From Glandiceps talaboti (taxonomy: Eukaryota > Hemichordata > Enteropneusta > Spengelidae): a stretch of 64,000 nucleotides of DNA. The DNA lies in assembly GCF_964340395.1 (NCBI RefSeq), contig NC_135561.1, positions 21,970,986 through 22,034,985 of the forward strand, written 5' to 3'. A program made the position numbers and the translations under genes. Below, piece after piece: positions 1-12,112 of the stretch (its first letter is position 1; each line of letters opens with the position of its first letter). Below the pieces are notes generated by a model, which worked only from the letters and a program-made list of their open reading frames with translations, ran no database searches and had not been told where the DNA came from.

Positions 1-949
1 AGAACTAGCTACTTTTCCCTATAGTTTAATGTATAGCACTGTTACTACATGCCATGTACTTTATTTTTATTTTATTTGGTTGATTTTCCTGTATGTATGT
101 TTCGTTTTATTTTGTTTACGTTTTGAAGCCTGTAACTGGGACTTGTTCCCGAAGAATATTGGTATTGCCAGTAAATAGATGCATTATTATTAATGAGTCA
201 TGTGCAGAGATGGGATAGGTGGGGGGATTGGATGAAACAAGGGGGAAGGATGGGTGGATGTGGCTGACACGGAGGGGGGGAGGTAATGGTTTGGGATGGG
301 TGTTTGGATGTGGATGGCTGATACGGAGGGGAGGAATAATGTGTTGACGGTAGACAAAGCATTGCGTGACACAAAACTAGCTGCAACAAAGTTTAAGAAA
401 ATCTAAGAATGTAAAATTTTGCGCTTATCCTGTTGTTACATCGACTCTAGTACATTCAATATAAACCATATGTTACTGAATATATGTAAACCAATACTTG
501 TTTAGTCTTGAGATAGGTTCATTGTACTACAATGTGTTGCAAGTACTAAATCTAGTCTTTAGCAAGTTGTTGTTTTTTCCTTCACCCCATCCTTCAAAGT
601 CGACTCTTGTTGCAGTCCCTACTGGATTGATTACAAATCACAGGGGCAATGAAAGATTAGTCCTTGGCCTGCACGTGTCACGCCTGGTTTTACCTCTAAA
701 ACATTGCTATGATAATTGTCATGGTTTTACGAATAGTATTTGGCGGCCATGTCTTACAGACGTTGCTCCACAACATTGGAATTCTGTGCCATTTAGAATT
801 TATGACTAGTGATTTTGTGTCGACAACTTTTAAGTAAACTAAAAACTGCTGATTCGTTTATCATACAAGCTGACTCAAAATGGTATAGTGATAATTAATG
901 ATATTGGATAGTATGAGTTAAGATGAGATTTAAAATATCTTAGAATGGG
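1..949. other. gene-free AT-rich stretch with G-rich patch
   Basis: No exon that I can support. 215-345 is purine/G-rich, with two similar runs containing GGATGTGG and ACGGAGGGG. 720-810 has a short open frame ending in a tract resembling the APxxWNSxP tail of non-LTR reverse transcriptases, but it is too short and degenerate to call. Confidence 0.4.
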
Positions 950-992
950 TGAGTGAGTGAGTGAGTGAGTGAGTGAGTGAGTGAGTGAGTGA
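950..992. repeat. (GAGT)n microsatellite
   Basis: About ten uninterrupted GAGT tetranucleotides, seen directly. Confidence 0.95.
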
Positions 993-1762
993 AAGTGCAC
1001 GAGCGAGCAAGTCTTCATATAGCCGAAAAATTGGAGGAAAGTAGTCTACCTGTAGACTTGAAGGACTAACGCTACTACACTACTTCTGTTATCCCGTCTT
1101 TGTCCTGCGAAAATCAAAACGTCAATGTAATAGTGTAGTATCATTAATCCATGTAGTCTACAGGTTGGCTAGGAGAAAAATAAACATTGATACAAATACC
1201 ATGTGTCTCGGAGGAAAGTGAACTTTGATACATTGACAATGTGACTTGTAAAACAGTCAACGATCTTCTTCCTTCGATAATTTGATTTCTTGAAAATTGT
1301 AATAACTACAAGACAACATAACGCTAACTGGTCTTTGAGATATGTAAATGAGACATTAAATGAGATATGTAAATGAGATATCGTTTTATATAATTATGAC
1401 AAACACTATACATTGATGATCACTTCTTCTAATGTATATTTTACCCAGTGGGCACAACACCAGATGGGTTACCAGACCCAGGGGATGCCTGGCGGGTGGG
1501 GGTACCCGGTATGTCGGGCCCGGGGAAAGGATGTAGAATAACTTGAAGGATCACTACAACAGTGTTCGACCAACTGTATCTCTTAGCCCCCTGTCAAGTG
1601 TGCTGAAAGTACCTAGTAACAGCGAGTTTCTCAAACTTTTGATAAGACCAAGACTGGCTATAGTCACTACAAATCATTCTCGCAAACCAGAGTTATTATT
1701 TCTACCACTACATTTCAGGCCGTGGTTTGCGACGATGCTACAAATGTACACAGATAATATGA

Positions 1763-2182
1763 CACATACACACTCACTTATTTTACTCAGATGGTAAACA
1801 AACAACTCCGACATTTAATGTTAAATTAGCAACTAGAACACAACACAACATTGGAACTTTGTTTATTCATACCAGATTAGATATCCCACAGTACAGTGTC
1901 CCTATCCTGAAGACTGGTGATCTGTACACTAATTAAACATCATGGAGTGAAAGATTACACTGTGATCAAATAGGTAAACTTGCTGCTGTAGTAGGTAGTT
2001 ATATTACAGCTTGAGACAGACTAAGAGATACAGTTGGTTGAACATTGTTGTATATACTCGGCGGTTACGGTATCACCAAGTGTCTGTTTGAAGACGGATA
2101 TCATATCGTTTCCAGGACAACAGTAAATGAAAAAAATACACGACTTGGAGTTACTACGGAAGCTATGAATCATGCTGTATGA
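1763..2182 (+). pseudogene. possible decayed coding frame, unidentified
   Basis: One frame reads for about 140 codons with three stops, at about 1937, 2012 and 2039. Stretches such as LFYSDGKQTTPTFNVKLA and LYILGGYGITKCLFEDGY look protein-like. A possible splice acceptor (TTTCAG) lies near 1718. I do not recognise the family. This could be a decayed gene or transposon fragment, or chance. Confidence 0.2.
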
Positions 2183-2255
2183 CTATTTGTATGCCAATTC
2201 GTTTGTAAGGTAACTGTTGTAAATCATCACCATGTTTTGTTTTTGGTTTTTTGAT

Positions 2256-2310
2256 TGTTTGTTTGTTTGTTTGTGTGTTTGTTTGTTTGTTTGTTTGTTT
2301 GTTTGTTTAG
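2256..2310. repeat. (TTTG)n microsatellite
   Basis: TTTG tetranucleotide run with one TGTG interruption. Confidence 0.9.
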
Positions 2311-2519
2311 ATTGTTTGTTGGTAAGGCTGTTGAATCACCGTGGTTTAACCGTTCGTTACGATAAAGGACGAAGTAACCTATAGCTCTGCATAGACACAT
2401 GGTTGGCTATAAGTTGACCTTTGTCACCTAGTATATCTCATTACTATTGACAGGAGGGGAACACACAGGGTAAGATCATTGCTCTTCTTTGTCAAACATT
2501 CTGTCTACTATACTTCGAA

Positions 2520-2773
2520 ATGAGAGTGCTATATTTATTACGCATTTTCATTTTCACTCCTAAGTGTATTCATCTGGTTTTAAATGGTATCCCTCATCAC
2601 AACGATGGCCGTTCCTACCTGGACTGGTAATGTTTTCACAACAATTTATTATCATATAAGTTACAAATTAACTTGTTCAAAGACTTCTATTTGTACACAG
2701 GTGTAATAGAGGAGACTCAAGAGACGGCCATATGTTCAACGCTTCTTCAATGCTGTGCACGCTGCCTTTTTGA
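2520..2773 (+). CDS. candidate two-exon small secreted peptide (59 aa)
   Basis: Exon 2520-2626 starts with ATG and encodes a hydrophobic signal-like N-terminus (MRVLYLLRIFIF...) ending in DGRSYLDW. A donor GTAATG follows. A 74-bp AT-rich intron ends in TTTGTACACAG at 2700. Exon 2701-2773 continues in phase (107+73 nt = 60 codons) with CNRGDSRDGHMFNASS and a TGA stop. The phase match and both splice sites are visible. The product is not recognised, the intron is very short, and no conserved domain supports it. It may be the start of a longer gene whose further exons I cannot see, or a chance arrangement. Confidence 0.2.
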
Positions 2774-3217
2774 AGTAATTATTTGTACATAGAGTGGTTT
2801 CTATGGATATACAGTGAACTTGATTGTAACCATGGGTTGTCATGCCAACAGTACTAAGGTAAAGAATTAACGCCATGTTGAGTAATTAATGTGTTGACCT
2901 TCTTGCTATTTCTAATCATGATCTGGTGTGACATTTTGCTTTTCATAACTTCACTGTTGGTTGACACTTCTGTTGCCAGGCTACTTTGATTGCAACACAG
3001 TCCTGGGATCCTGTATAAGCTGCGTATGCTCTTCACAGGACTCTGATTAGATATTATAGATGTTGACTAAGGTTAACATGCCAGGAAACTGTACGTTCAT
3101 TCAAACGAAAATTCATTCACTGTTAATCGTTAACCGTTTCCCTATCAATTAGAATATACAATCACGTTGGCGTTTATTTGTTTTGTATGGCAAGTAGATT
3201 ATTGTAGTTTTGATGTT

Positions 3218-3221
<4 letters not shown>

Positions 3222-3255
<34 letters not shown>

Positions 3256-3316
3256 GACAGAGATACAGAGATACAGAGACATAGACAGAGAGAGGGGGAG
3301 ACACACACACACACTA
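3222..3316. repeat. mixed (GAGA)/(GACA)/(ACAC) simple repeat
   Basis: Purine-rich compound microsatellite on the + strand: GAGA, then GACA, then degenerate GATACA, then AC. Confidence 0.9.
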
Positions 3317-3751
3317 CAAGAAAAAATTGCTATCTTTAATAAAAATTATATTTTATAATTCGTAATTTTCACACTTATATTGTTTCTTAATGTACACATA
3401 CATATACATCTAGATCTGGGGACTAAACAGTTTAATTTCCAGACTACATGTACCTCGAACGCTGTGTGCTACATCACCATGATTAACTAATAACTGTACA
3501 TAGGAACCAAGGGAGAGTAGCTGTAAACTGTGCAAACAACTCAGCACTGTCAAATATTTCATTTGTTGACTGAATAGAACACATTGTTTAATTTCTGGTT
3601 ACACAATCACTACAGGTACACATACATGGACCTTTAGCATTCTTGATGGTACAACGACACTGTGTCACGTGTAGTAACTAGTAGTCTATCTGCTAGCCCT
3701 CGGATGTTCTTCCGATAAAATACGACACACAGCCGAACAACGCTATCGAGG

Positions 3752-3921
3752 ATGTTCGGGCAGGCCCTCACATGCGAACTTCGTTCGCTTATAGTTATAG
3801 CATCGAAAGAAAGCCCGAACGTCTAGCAGCAAGACTATGTTCGGGCAGGCCCTCACATGCGAACTTCGTTCGCTTATAGTTATAGCATCGAAAGAAAGCC
3901 CGAACGTCTAGCAGCAAGACT
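3752..3921. repeat. two 85-bp tandem copies of a hairpin-forming unit
   Basis: The 85-bp unit at 3752-3836 is repeated at 3837-3921 with no difference I can see. Each copy carries an outer inverted repeat (GTTCGGGC ... GCCCGAAC) and an inner one (GCGAAC-TTC-GTTCGC), so each can fold into a nested hairpin. Confidence 0.85.
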
Positions 3922-3984
3922 AAGTAACTAGTTGAACATTATAACACAATGTTGTGGTAGCCAAGTCGAAGACGAGGGAGCTGG

Positions 3985-3985
<1 letters not shown>

Positions 3986-4060
<75 letters not shown>

Positions 4061-4061
4061 A

Positions 4062-4114
<53 letters not shown>
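3986..4114. repeat. (CAGA)n microsatellite
   Basis: About 32 tetranucleotides with one AAGA interruption near 4061. The frames open in all directions through it are low-complexity artefacts. Confidence 0.97.
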
Positions 4115-4115
<1 letters not shown>

Positions 4116-4152
4116 TACAATTATACAATCTTGCCTTGTTCAAACTTAACCG

Positions 4153-4440
4153 CTATCACACTGTCACACTATTACGCTGTCAGACTACCACACTCACACT
4201 GTCACACTATCACGCCATCACACTGTCACGCTATCACAGTCACACTGTCACACTATCACACTCTCACACAATCACGCTATCACTGTCAGACTGTCACACC
4301 GTCAGTCAAACTATCAAGCTATCACACTGTCACATTATCACACTCAGAGTCACACTGTCTCACTATCACACTCACACTGTCACGCTATCATCCTATCCCA
4401 CTATCACACTGTCACAGTCACACTATCACACTATCACACT
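4153..4440. repeat. imperfect CACACTATCACACTGT minisatellite
   Basis: Alternating CACACTGT and CACACTAT blocks form a degenerate 8/16-bp tandem repeat directly after the (CAGA)n tract. Confidence 0.9.
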
Positions 4441-4768
4441 GCAAATTAAGTGTCTAATGTCTGTATGTGCATTTACTTAGTACACTGATTTTTAGCCGAA
4501 AATTTGGCCCCAGTTTTAATCCCAGTTGTTCAATGGATCGATGTGCAATAAAAAATTCTATGTTCTTCAAATTTTGACTTTCAAATATTTGAATGTAAGT
4601 AGGCAGCATGTGCTAAGGAAAGTGGGATTGATTTCAATGCAGTGACCTTACATGACCTTGTCCTAGGTCACCGACACATCGTTCACTGTCACTTTTAGAG
4701 ATTGACCTGTACACACTGTTCTAATGAAATACACGTACTTTGCTTGTATGTAGATTTATCACAAGGAA

Positions 4769-5088
4769 TAATCTGATGACATGATGTTAAATCTACACGA
4801 TTTCTGATGACAGTCATATTAAAACTTTACGATTTCTGATGACAGTGATGTTAAAACAACACAATTTCTGATGACAATTATGTTAGGACTACACGATTTG
4901 TGATGACAGTCATGGTACAACTTCACGATTTGTGATGAGTCGTGTTAAAACTACATGATTTCTGATCACATGATGTTAAAACAACACTGTTTGTGATGAC
5001 AGTCATGGTACAACTTCACGATTTGTGATTACAGTCATGTTAAAAAACAACTATATGATTTGTGCTGATGATCACGTGAAAACTACAC
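4769..5088. repeat. ~37-bp degenerate tandem repeat
   Basis: About nine copies of a unit built on ACGATTTSTGATGACAGTC followed by ATGTTAAAAC. Copies differ by substitutions and short indels. Confidence 0.85.
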
Positions 5089-5099
5089 TAGTACTCGTT

Positions 5100-5940
5100 G
5101 TCATAGATTTGTTAATTGTAAAATCATATCGATAATTGTATTCAATGGATGTACAATGTACAAATGTACCTATGCATTATTCTAGACAAGTTAATCAAAC
5201 AATACAAGTTTATCGTCCGTTTATCTTAACTTCAAAGACTCAATCGATAAACTTAGGGACATGTCAATTTTTGTTATTTGCTAATAATTTATCTGAAATG
5301 GCGTATACACTAGTTGACATTGTCAAGTATAGTTCGTTGATATATAATCAGAGGTTGTCAGTTAATATCGGTACGTCAGCTTAGATGACATCATCGTCGG
5401 CAAGTCAAAGCAGACAGGCATGTACACTTGTTCCATAAGCAAATATTCATATGGAAAAGCGAACTTCTGATAAAGATTTACTACAAGAGCGCTGTATTGT
5501 ATAATGTTTAGGTTTCGTGTGGCAGAGCTATAGAAAATGTTGGCCCTTTTACAAAGCAATAATTCTATCTAATCCATATGGATCCACTGATAATTAATCC
5601 ATCAACTTTGGTTCGAACACAACATAAATTTCACACGATTGCGAAGAAACTCCTATTACTTATTACCTTCATACAAATGATCATGAATATTCAGTGTTCA
5701 TCCAATACACGTGACATGTATGCCTACCGATACCCATGATGCAACATTGAACCACTGCAACATAACTCACGGTGAAAACAGTCTCAACTTGGTGTCTGTT
5801 GGCAAATCTGAAATAACTATCACTTAGAACCAACAATTTATGAAAATACCTTTATTTCCTAGCATTATTTTCCCCGTAACTTATTCATTAAATATTAATG
5901 CAAGAACCTGGGCATTTAAAAAACCAAATGTAAGTTTCAA
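5100..5940. other. no recognisable feature
   Basis: AT-rich sequence with short open frames on both strands (5136-5384 and 5362-5559) that lack domains, splice signals in frame, or neighbours that would support them. Confidence 0.4.
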
Positions 5941-5944
5941 ATCG

Positions 5945-6192
5945 AACGACCGTGTGTGACGCGGAACAAGTAGCTTATCACCAGCAACAACCGTGCGTGT
6001 AACGCGGAACGAGTAGCCTATCGACAGCAACGACGCGACCGTGTGTGACGAAGAACGAGTAGCGTACGCGTATCACCAGCACCGACCATGTGTGGTGCGG
6101 AACGTGTAGCCTATCTCAAACAACGACGCGACCGGCCATGTGTGACGCGATGCGGAACGAGTAGCGTACATAGGCGTATCAACAGCAACGAT
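5945..6192. repeat. ~50-60-bp degenerate tandem repeat, CpG-rich
   Basis: Five copies of a unit containing CGACCGTGTGTGACG, GCGGAACGAGTAGC and TATCRACAGCAACGA. It is unusually CpG-rich for the neighbourhood. Confidence 0.85.
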
Positions 6193-6439
6193 CACAGGCT
6201 CTTGTTTCCGGAGATATGTATATTCTATCGGAATACAACAAAATGTCGATAATATCGATAATATTGACGTATTTAGCCAACTGTATATGAAAGGAATAAA
6301 ATTACATTGGTTTCTATGATCGCGAAAATCCACCCACCGCGAAATAACAAGGTTTGCAACAGAACACCGTATGGCAAGATGGACTTTCAACCGACCGTTT
6401 CACTCAGCAAACATTTCGAAAATTTTACCTTCTGTCACT

Positions 6440-6487
6440 TCCTAGTTCCCAAATTTAAGAAACTTCCGACAAATATTTTTTTAATCG

Positions 6488-6527
<40 letters not shown>

Positions 6528-6848
6528 ACAATATAATCGGACCATGTCTACCTAAGATATCAACCGATTTCTGACGCCATGTAAAATAATATTTTTGTAT
6601 AACTACCTCCCGAGAACGTGATTGGATATCGATGTTTACATGGTAAATGGAGAGAGCTGCTGCTATCGGCCATAACATGTCATGCATGTGCTACTGTTAC
6701 AAAAAGGACTAGGGACAATATGCAAAAAAATATTTGCTCCAATTCCCCTGCATGGCGTCAGAAATCGGTTGATATTTTTGGTAGACATGGTCCGATTGTA
6801 ACAACGACACGATTTATCGGAAGTTTGTATTAATTTTGGGAACTAGGA
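6440..6848. mobile_element. fold-back / MITE-like element with long terminal inverted repeats
   Basis: The left arm (6440-6581) and right arm (6752-6848) are inverted copies. The termini TCCTAGTTCCC and GGGAACTAGGA pair, as do the internal blocks at 6541-6581 and 6752-6792. The left arm has since gained a (TTG)n expansion at 6488-6528. The ~170-bp centre is unique. No transposase is present, so this would be a non-autonomous DNA element. No convincing target-site duplication is visible. Confidence 0.75.
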
Positions 6849-7539
6849 TTTATCTATAAATACGCTATTCCATAATGTCCCAGCTAGTGCTAGCAAAACT
6901 GTTTTCATAATGTCCCAGTTGCAGCCAGTGTAGCTTTTAAATAGACAGTGCTCGTACTTGTATATCGTGCACGAATATTGTCAGAACTGAAATAAAATAT
7001 AATTCAATTACATTGTGATCACTTAGCTATGATAGCGCCACCATACAACGTGTATACACATCGCAGGTTGACTCCCGAGCTAAATTTGACAACCAAGCAC
7101 AAGTGGGGCTTGACGTGATACGAAATCACTGGTCTCTTTATTTGATAAGGTTATACCAACTATACTATGTAGTGACGTGGTAAGTTTTCACTTTTCACTA
7201 TCAATTCAGACAATGACTTTAACACTTCGTCTAAGATGTGATTCACAAGAGTTTTATTGAAAATGGGAGACTTGTATGTACTGTTCCACAACGAAATGGA
7301 GAATTGCGAATCTGTAGAGACCTTTGATCCTGTGTAAGCATACTTTACATAGTCGTGTTTGTTCATCTGATAGAGGTCGCGGAAGTTCATGTAATACATA
7401 GATCAAGCCAGGACAGCGTCCTCGATTCGGCCGACAATTCAATGACGAGTTAATGTCAGGTGGTAGTGGCCTTACAACGTGTTTGATAGAATAAAACCTA
7501 GTTGTAAATACTAGTCATGACTTCCTACCAAAGTATATA

Positions 7540-8115
7540 TGTAGTATAGACACTAATATGCATGTAGTGGAGACATCACTATTAGAGTGTGCGACGGCGT
7601 GTAGTGTATACGCTATGTATGGAGTATATGCGTTTAGTATAGACATGATTATGTATGTAGTATAGACAATTAGGATGTAGTATATATGCTATTATGTATG
7701 TAGTATAGACAATTAGGTATGTAGTATATATGCTATTATGTATGTAGTATAGGCAATTAGGTATGTAGTATATATATTATGTATGTAGTTTAGACGTAAT
7801 TATGTATGTAGTATAGACGTAATTATGTATGTAGTATAGACGTTATTATGTATGTAGTATAGATGTTATTATGTGTGTAGTATAGACGTAATTATGTATG
7901 TAATGTAGACGTAATTATGTATGTAGTATAGACGTAATTATTTATGTAGTATAGACGTAATTATGTATGTAGTATAGACATTATTATGTATGTAGTATAG
8001 ATGTTATTATGTATGTAGCATAGATGTTATTATGTATGTAGTATAGACGTTATTATGTATGTAGCATAGTTGTTATTTTGTATACTATGTAGCATATATG
8101 TTATAACTTATATGT
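7540..8115. repeat. ~23-bp tandem minisatellite
   Basis: Repeats of GTAGTATAGACGTAATTATG plus TAT, with variant forms (GTTATTATG, CAATTAG). The centre (7790-8060) is the most regular and both ends are degenerate. Confidence 0.92.
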
Positions 8116-8129
8116 GTGTACTATGTGTG

Positions 8130-9250
8130 TAGTTTTTTAGAATAGTAATAGTAATATATTTATTGTGTTTAATATCGGTCCACATGCAAAGTTTACAAAT
8201 AGTGAAAAATACATTTCTGTTGTACAGATAGCAGAAGTAAGAGAAACACATATTACATAGTTATTATTTTATTTGAAAGTTCTCGTCGCGTGGTAAATCT
8301 CCTTGTTATGGATTTCATTGTTCGTCACTGTTGTATCTTATCTGTGCCATTTTCTAGAACTATGAATAGTGCGACCACATCCTTCGGGTCAACATCCACT
8401 TTCAATAGATGACAACGAAACAAGGAAATGATTTTTTGGTATTAAGAAAGTTAGACTTCCCGATCATCATTATTTTAAAGTGTTTGTATTTTTACAAAAT
8501 CTAGAAATAGATTGTGTAATCTAATGCTTCGCACGGTGCCAACAATTCGTACATTGACATTTCTACATCTGCTAGACTGAAAAGGCCAGTTGACGTATTG
8601 GGTTTCGTATCCTTGGCCTGGGTATCGGTGGGAGGTTTAAGAGATAACACACACACAGTTGAAGAGAGCTATCACAGTACGTCATAGCTCACATACCAAA
8701 TCAACAAGGGTGTCATTTTCAACGTATATGTTGCCACAGCTTGTAAGCATGTGTATTGTCGGCTACTAGGTCATCAACACCATTGATTATCTACTAACGT
8801 CAATTGCTAGGATACAAGTTATATAAATGCTTCACAAGTTGTCCTCTATCTAACCTCAATAGTTTCACTACGTATTCCTTTTCAAGTCAAACTTATATAA
8901 ACTGCATTTACGGGATACTTTGCCAGAAAACTATATAAAGATGCATAATTATTATAAAGGGCAACATGACTTGACTCATTACAGTTTTAATAATAATAAT
9001 AATATTTTTTTAATCCCAACAATATAATATAGTAACTACAAATTACAAATACAATCGCCAGATAAATATGTATATCAATAGCTAACGGGAAAGGGGGAAT
9101 GGAAATAGTTGTCTTACAACTAATCTAGTCTAACCCTGTAATACAATGAAAGGGGTTTATCTGGATTGTCTCAACTTATTTGGTTTATAGCCGGCATATT
9201 TCAGACTATATAGTACCAGTTCCTTGGCATAATTTTAAGTCTTACATTAA
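8130..9250. other. no recognisable gene
   Basis: AT-rich, with short (AAT)n at about 8987-9003. I see no exon with paired splice signals and no domain. Confidence 0.4.
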
Positions 9251-9267
9251 ATCTTGAAATGTTTTGA

Positions 9268-9269
<2 letters not shown>

Positions 9270-9327
<58 letters not shown>

Positions 9328-9330
9328 GCC

Positions 9331-9387
<57 letters not shown>

Positions 9388-9394
9388 GCCTGCG
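9270..9394. repeat. (TCTG)n microsatellite
   Basis: About 31 TCTG units with two TGCC variants. Confidence 0.97.
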
Positions 9395-9560
9395 AGTTTT
9401 TCAGGTAAATGTCGTCAGTTACAAGTAGTCTCCTCTGGACTCCTCTGCGTTCACCCGACTGTTTAGTAGCTATATAAGGTTATCATTTCAACGCAAAAGA
9501 ACACAGTGCGTTGTGTGGGTTTTACGTTTTTTAAATAACAAAGAAAACACCAAGAGATTT

Positions 9561-9602
9561 GAGGAAGTTTATGCCTAAAGGCGAAACATGCTTTGCTTCC
9601 TC
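9561..9602 (+). ncRNA. degenerate hammerhead-like hairpin
   Basis: A 7-bp outer stem (GAGGAAG at 9561 with CTTCCTC at 9596) encloses a GCC-TAAA-GGC hairpin followed by GAAAC. This resembles a hammerhead stem II plus GAAA, but the CUGANGA box is not conserved, so activity is unlikely. It could be a fossil of a Penelope-like or retrozyme element. Confidence 0.3.
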
Positions 9603-10202
9603 ATACCGTTCTAGTCGTTGATTTAAACTTACACTAGCTCAGTTTCTATGTTTCTGGCGGTGTAATTAACAGGTACTCACAGTATTGTACTTACTGTAAT
9701 TAACATGTTGCAATTGACTGAAGTTAAACCTGGTATTTAAGAAATAACTTTACAAACGATCCGATGACGTAATTTATTATACGTATAAAAATGTACAGGA
9801 ACGCCTTACTATGCAATCAACAGTTCTAACAATGCCAGAACACTAATTGTAATGTCGTGGAAGGCATACATCAATATTAACATTATACTAGAAGAGTTTA
9901 ATCGAGATTTTGTGTAAATATTTTCAATTGAGTAAAAAGTTGATCAACTTAGCTTGTGCCACTTGTAAAAGTTGTATTCTAATGTTGTCTTGTTTTGCTC
10001 ACAAGAATTGCAACTTGAAAGATTTTGGTAAACTTTTTTTCCTATAAATTATCAACCCGTATTCTGTCTAATTAGTCCAACAGCGCCGTTGATATTGAGG
10101 GCGCCATATAGTGGTGTACTGTTACAGTTAAGTAACCAAAACGTATTTTAAACAAGTGTAAACTCATAGTACTGTATCATATACATTGGGTTAACATTGG
10201 GC

Positions 10203-10281
10203 CAACACGTGAATTGTGATACAAAGAGTATGATTCATTTGCAACACGTGAATTGTGATAGAAATAGTATGATTCATTCGC
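10203..10281. repeat. 39-bp tandem duplication
   Basis: Two copies of a unit starting CAACACGTGAATTGTGATA, with about three to four differences between them. Confidence 0.85.
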
Positions 10282-10377
10282 CATCAGTTATATGTTTGGG
10301 AACACAATTTCCATTCCTTGCCTATGTCATTAAACTTCTAATTCGACGTTTTGTCTGTTCGTTGTTTATCATCTTTA

Positions 10378-10505
10378 GAGGTCGCTCGAGGGTGTAATGA
10401 TGTCTAACCTCGTTCGTTCGAGGGTGTGATGGTGTCTAACCTCGTTCGAAGGTGTGATGATGTCTAACCTCGTTCGAGGCTGTGATGATGTCTCACCTCC
10501 GAGTC
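10378..10505. repeat. ~31-35-bp tandem repeat
   Basis: Four copies of CTCGTTCGAGGGTGTGATG followed by ATGTCTAAC. Confidence 0.9.
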
Positions 10506-10702
10506 GCTAGTTTTAATGTATACCTCGTGAGACTATTCAGTTGCATGTTCTGTAAGGTACTGATTTTGGTGGTTGTTTTATTTTATACTGATGTTTTGAA
10601 GAAATGACTAAAGTGTATTGGATTATTATATTTTATATAGTAACTGGTAGAGCTCTAACCACAAATCTATTGTAACACGAATACCACTGAAGTAATCGTT
10701 TT

Positions 10703-10758
10703 TAGCACAACTGAACTTGTTCAGTAGTGCTATAGGGATCGCCCGGCGTCTGTCTGTC

Positions 10759-10789
<31 letters not shown>

Positions 10790-11937
10790 AAACAACTTAA
10801 AGTCAAAAACCGCTGAACCGATTGCCACGATATTTGGTGGGTCCATTACCTTGGGTGTCTAGTTGGGAAATTGTTCAAATCAAAATGATCGCATCACAGG
10901 TGTGTGATTTGGGTCAAAAAATGTGATTTTTGGTCAAAAAACTTAAACTCAGAAACTACTGGGCAGATTGGTGCGAAATTTGGTGAGAACATTCTTAAGG
11001 GGGTGTAAAGTAAGATTTGTTCATGACGGGATGATTCCATCAGTGATATGCAAATTAGGGCTAAAAATGTGTCTTTTTGGTTAAAAATCTATAATTCCAA
11101 AACTACTGAGCAGATTGGGCTGAAATTTAATGGGAATGTATCTAGGGATGTATGGACAAAGAAATATTAAGCATACCATGATTCCATGAGTGATATGCAA
11201 ATTAGGTGTAAAAAATGTTCATTTTTGGTCAAAAACTTATATCTCAAAAAGTACTTGGTCACCGAGTCTGAAACTTGGTGAGATGTTTCTGAGTGTTATT
11301 CTTCAAAACATTTTGACAAAATTGGCCCTAGCGACCATGACCACGCCCTTAGCAACAACCAAATGGCAGTATATTTTGGTCAAATAGCAATATCATATGG
11401 TAGGCAAATGAGTAAACATTCAAAAAATGTATGCAAATACCATAGCAACCATGACCACGCCCATAGCAACAGCCAAATGGTCGTGTATTTCACAAAGATA
11501 ACAACAGGGATTAATAGACAAATTGAATAAACGTTCAAAACATGTATGTAAATTTGCCTAGCAACAAGATCACGCCCATAGCAACAGCCAAATAATCATG
11601 TATATTGCAATGATAACAACAGGAATAGAAAGACAAATGAATATACATTCAAAAAATGTATGCAAATATGCCTAGCAACAAGACCACGCCCATAGCAACA
11701 GCCAAATGATCACATATATTGCGAAGATAACAATGGGGATTAATAGACAATTGAATAAACATTCAAAAAATGTATGTAAATATGCCTAGCAACAAGACCA
11801 CGTCAATAGCAACAGCCAAATGATAGCATATATTGTAAAGATAGCAACATGGTTGGATAGGCAACTGGATAGTCACTCACCAAATGAACACTTATTGTTA
11901 GCATGATAGCATTTTTAAAAACTGTACAGTTGTGCTA
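10703..11937 (+). mobile_element. non-autonomous ~1.2-kb element with 11-bp TIRs and internal tandem repeats
   Basis: The termini are TAGCACAACTG (10703) and CAGTTGTGCTA (ending 11937). The left end also forms a near-perfect ~30-bp palindrome (10703-10734). (GTCTGTCT)n/(GT)n at 10750-10787 follows. Then come two internal repeat families: degenerate units containing ATGCAAATTAGG and TTTTTGGTCAAAAA (10915-11300), and ~115-bp units with ATAGCAACAGCCAAAT at 11463, 11578, 11692 and 11806. No transposase reading frame is present. I infer a DNA transposon derivative. Confidence 0.65.
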
Positions 11938-12040
11938 CAACGCCATTGGCGGTATTTTTTGGTGTACATATTGTGCAGTGTTGACTCATATTTAATGTGC
12001 TCCTATCAAATTTAGCATAGGGGAAATTAATTGATACAGG

Positions 12041-12042
12041 GC

Positions 12043-12090
<48 letters not shown>

Positions 12091-12112
12091 GTCTGTCTGC
12101 AGTCTGTCTGTC
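12041..12112. repeat. (GTCT)n microsatellite
   Basis: Tetranucleotide run with a few CTAT/GCAG interruptions. Confidence 0.93.

Noticed and set aside
498-809. 103-codon frame ending APQHWNSVPF, like the tail of a non-LTR RT
   Set aside because: Only the last dozen residues fit the pattern; the rest lacks any RT motif.
3920-4480. Long frames of RQTD or CLSV repeats at this and other CAGA/TCTG arrays (for example 9254-9466, 27259-27674, 47817-48217, 50166-50606, 53889-54260)
   Set aside because: They are artefacts of tetranucleotide repeats: several frames on both strands are open at once and no coding flanks exist.
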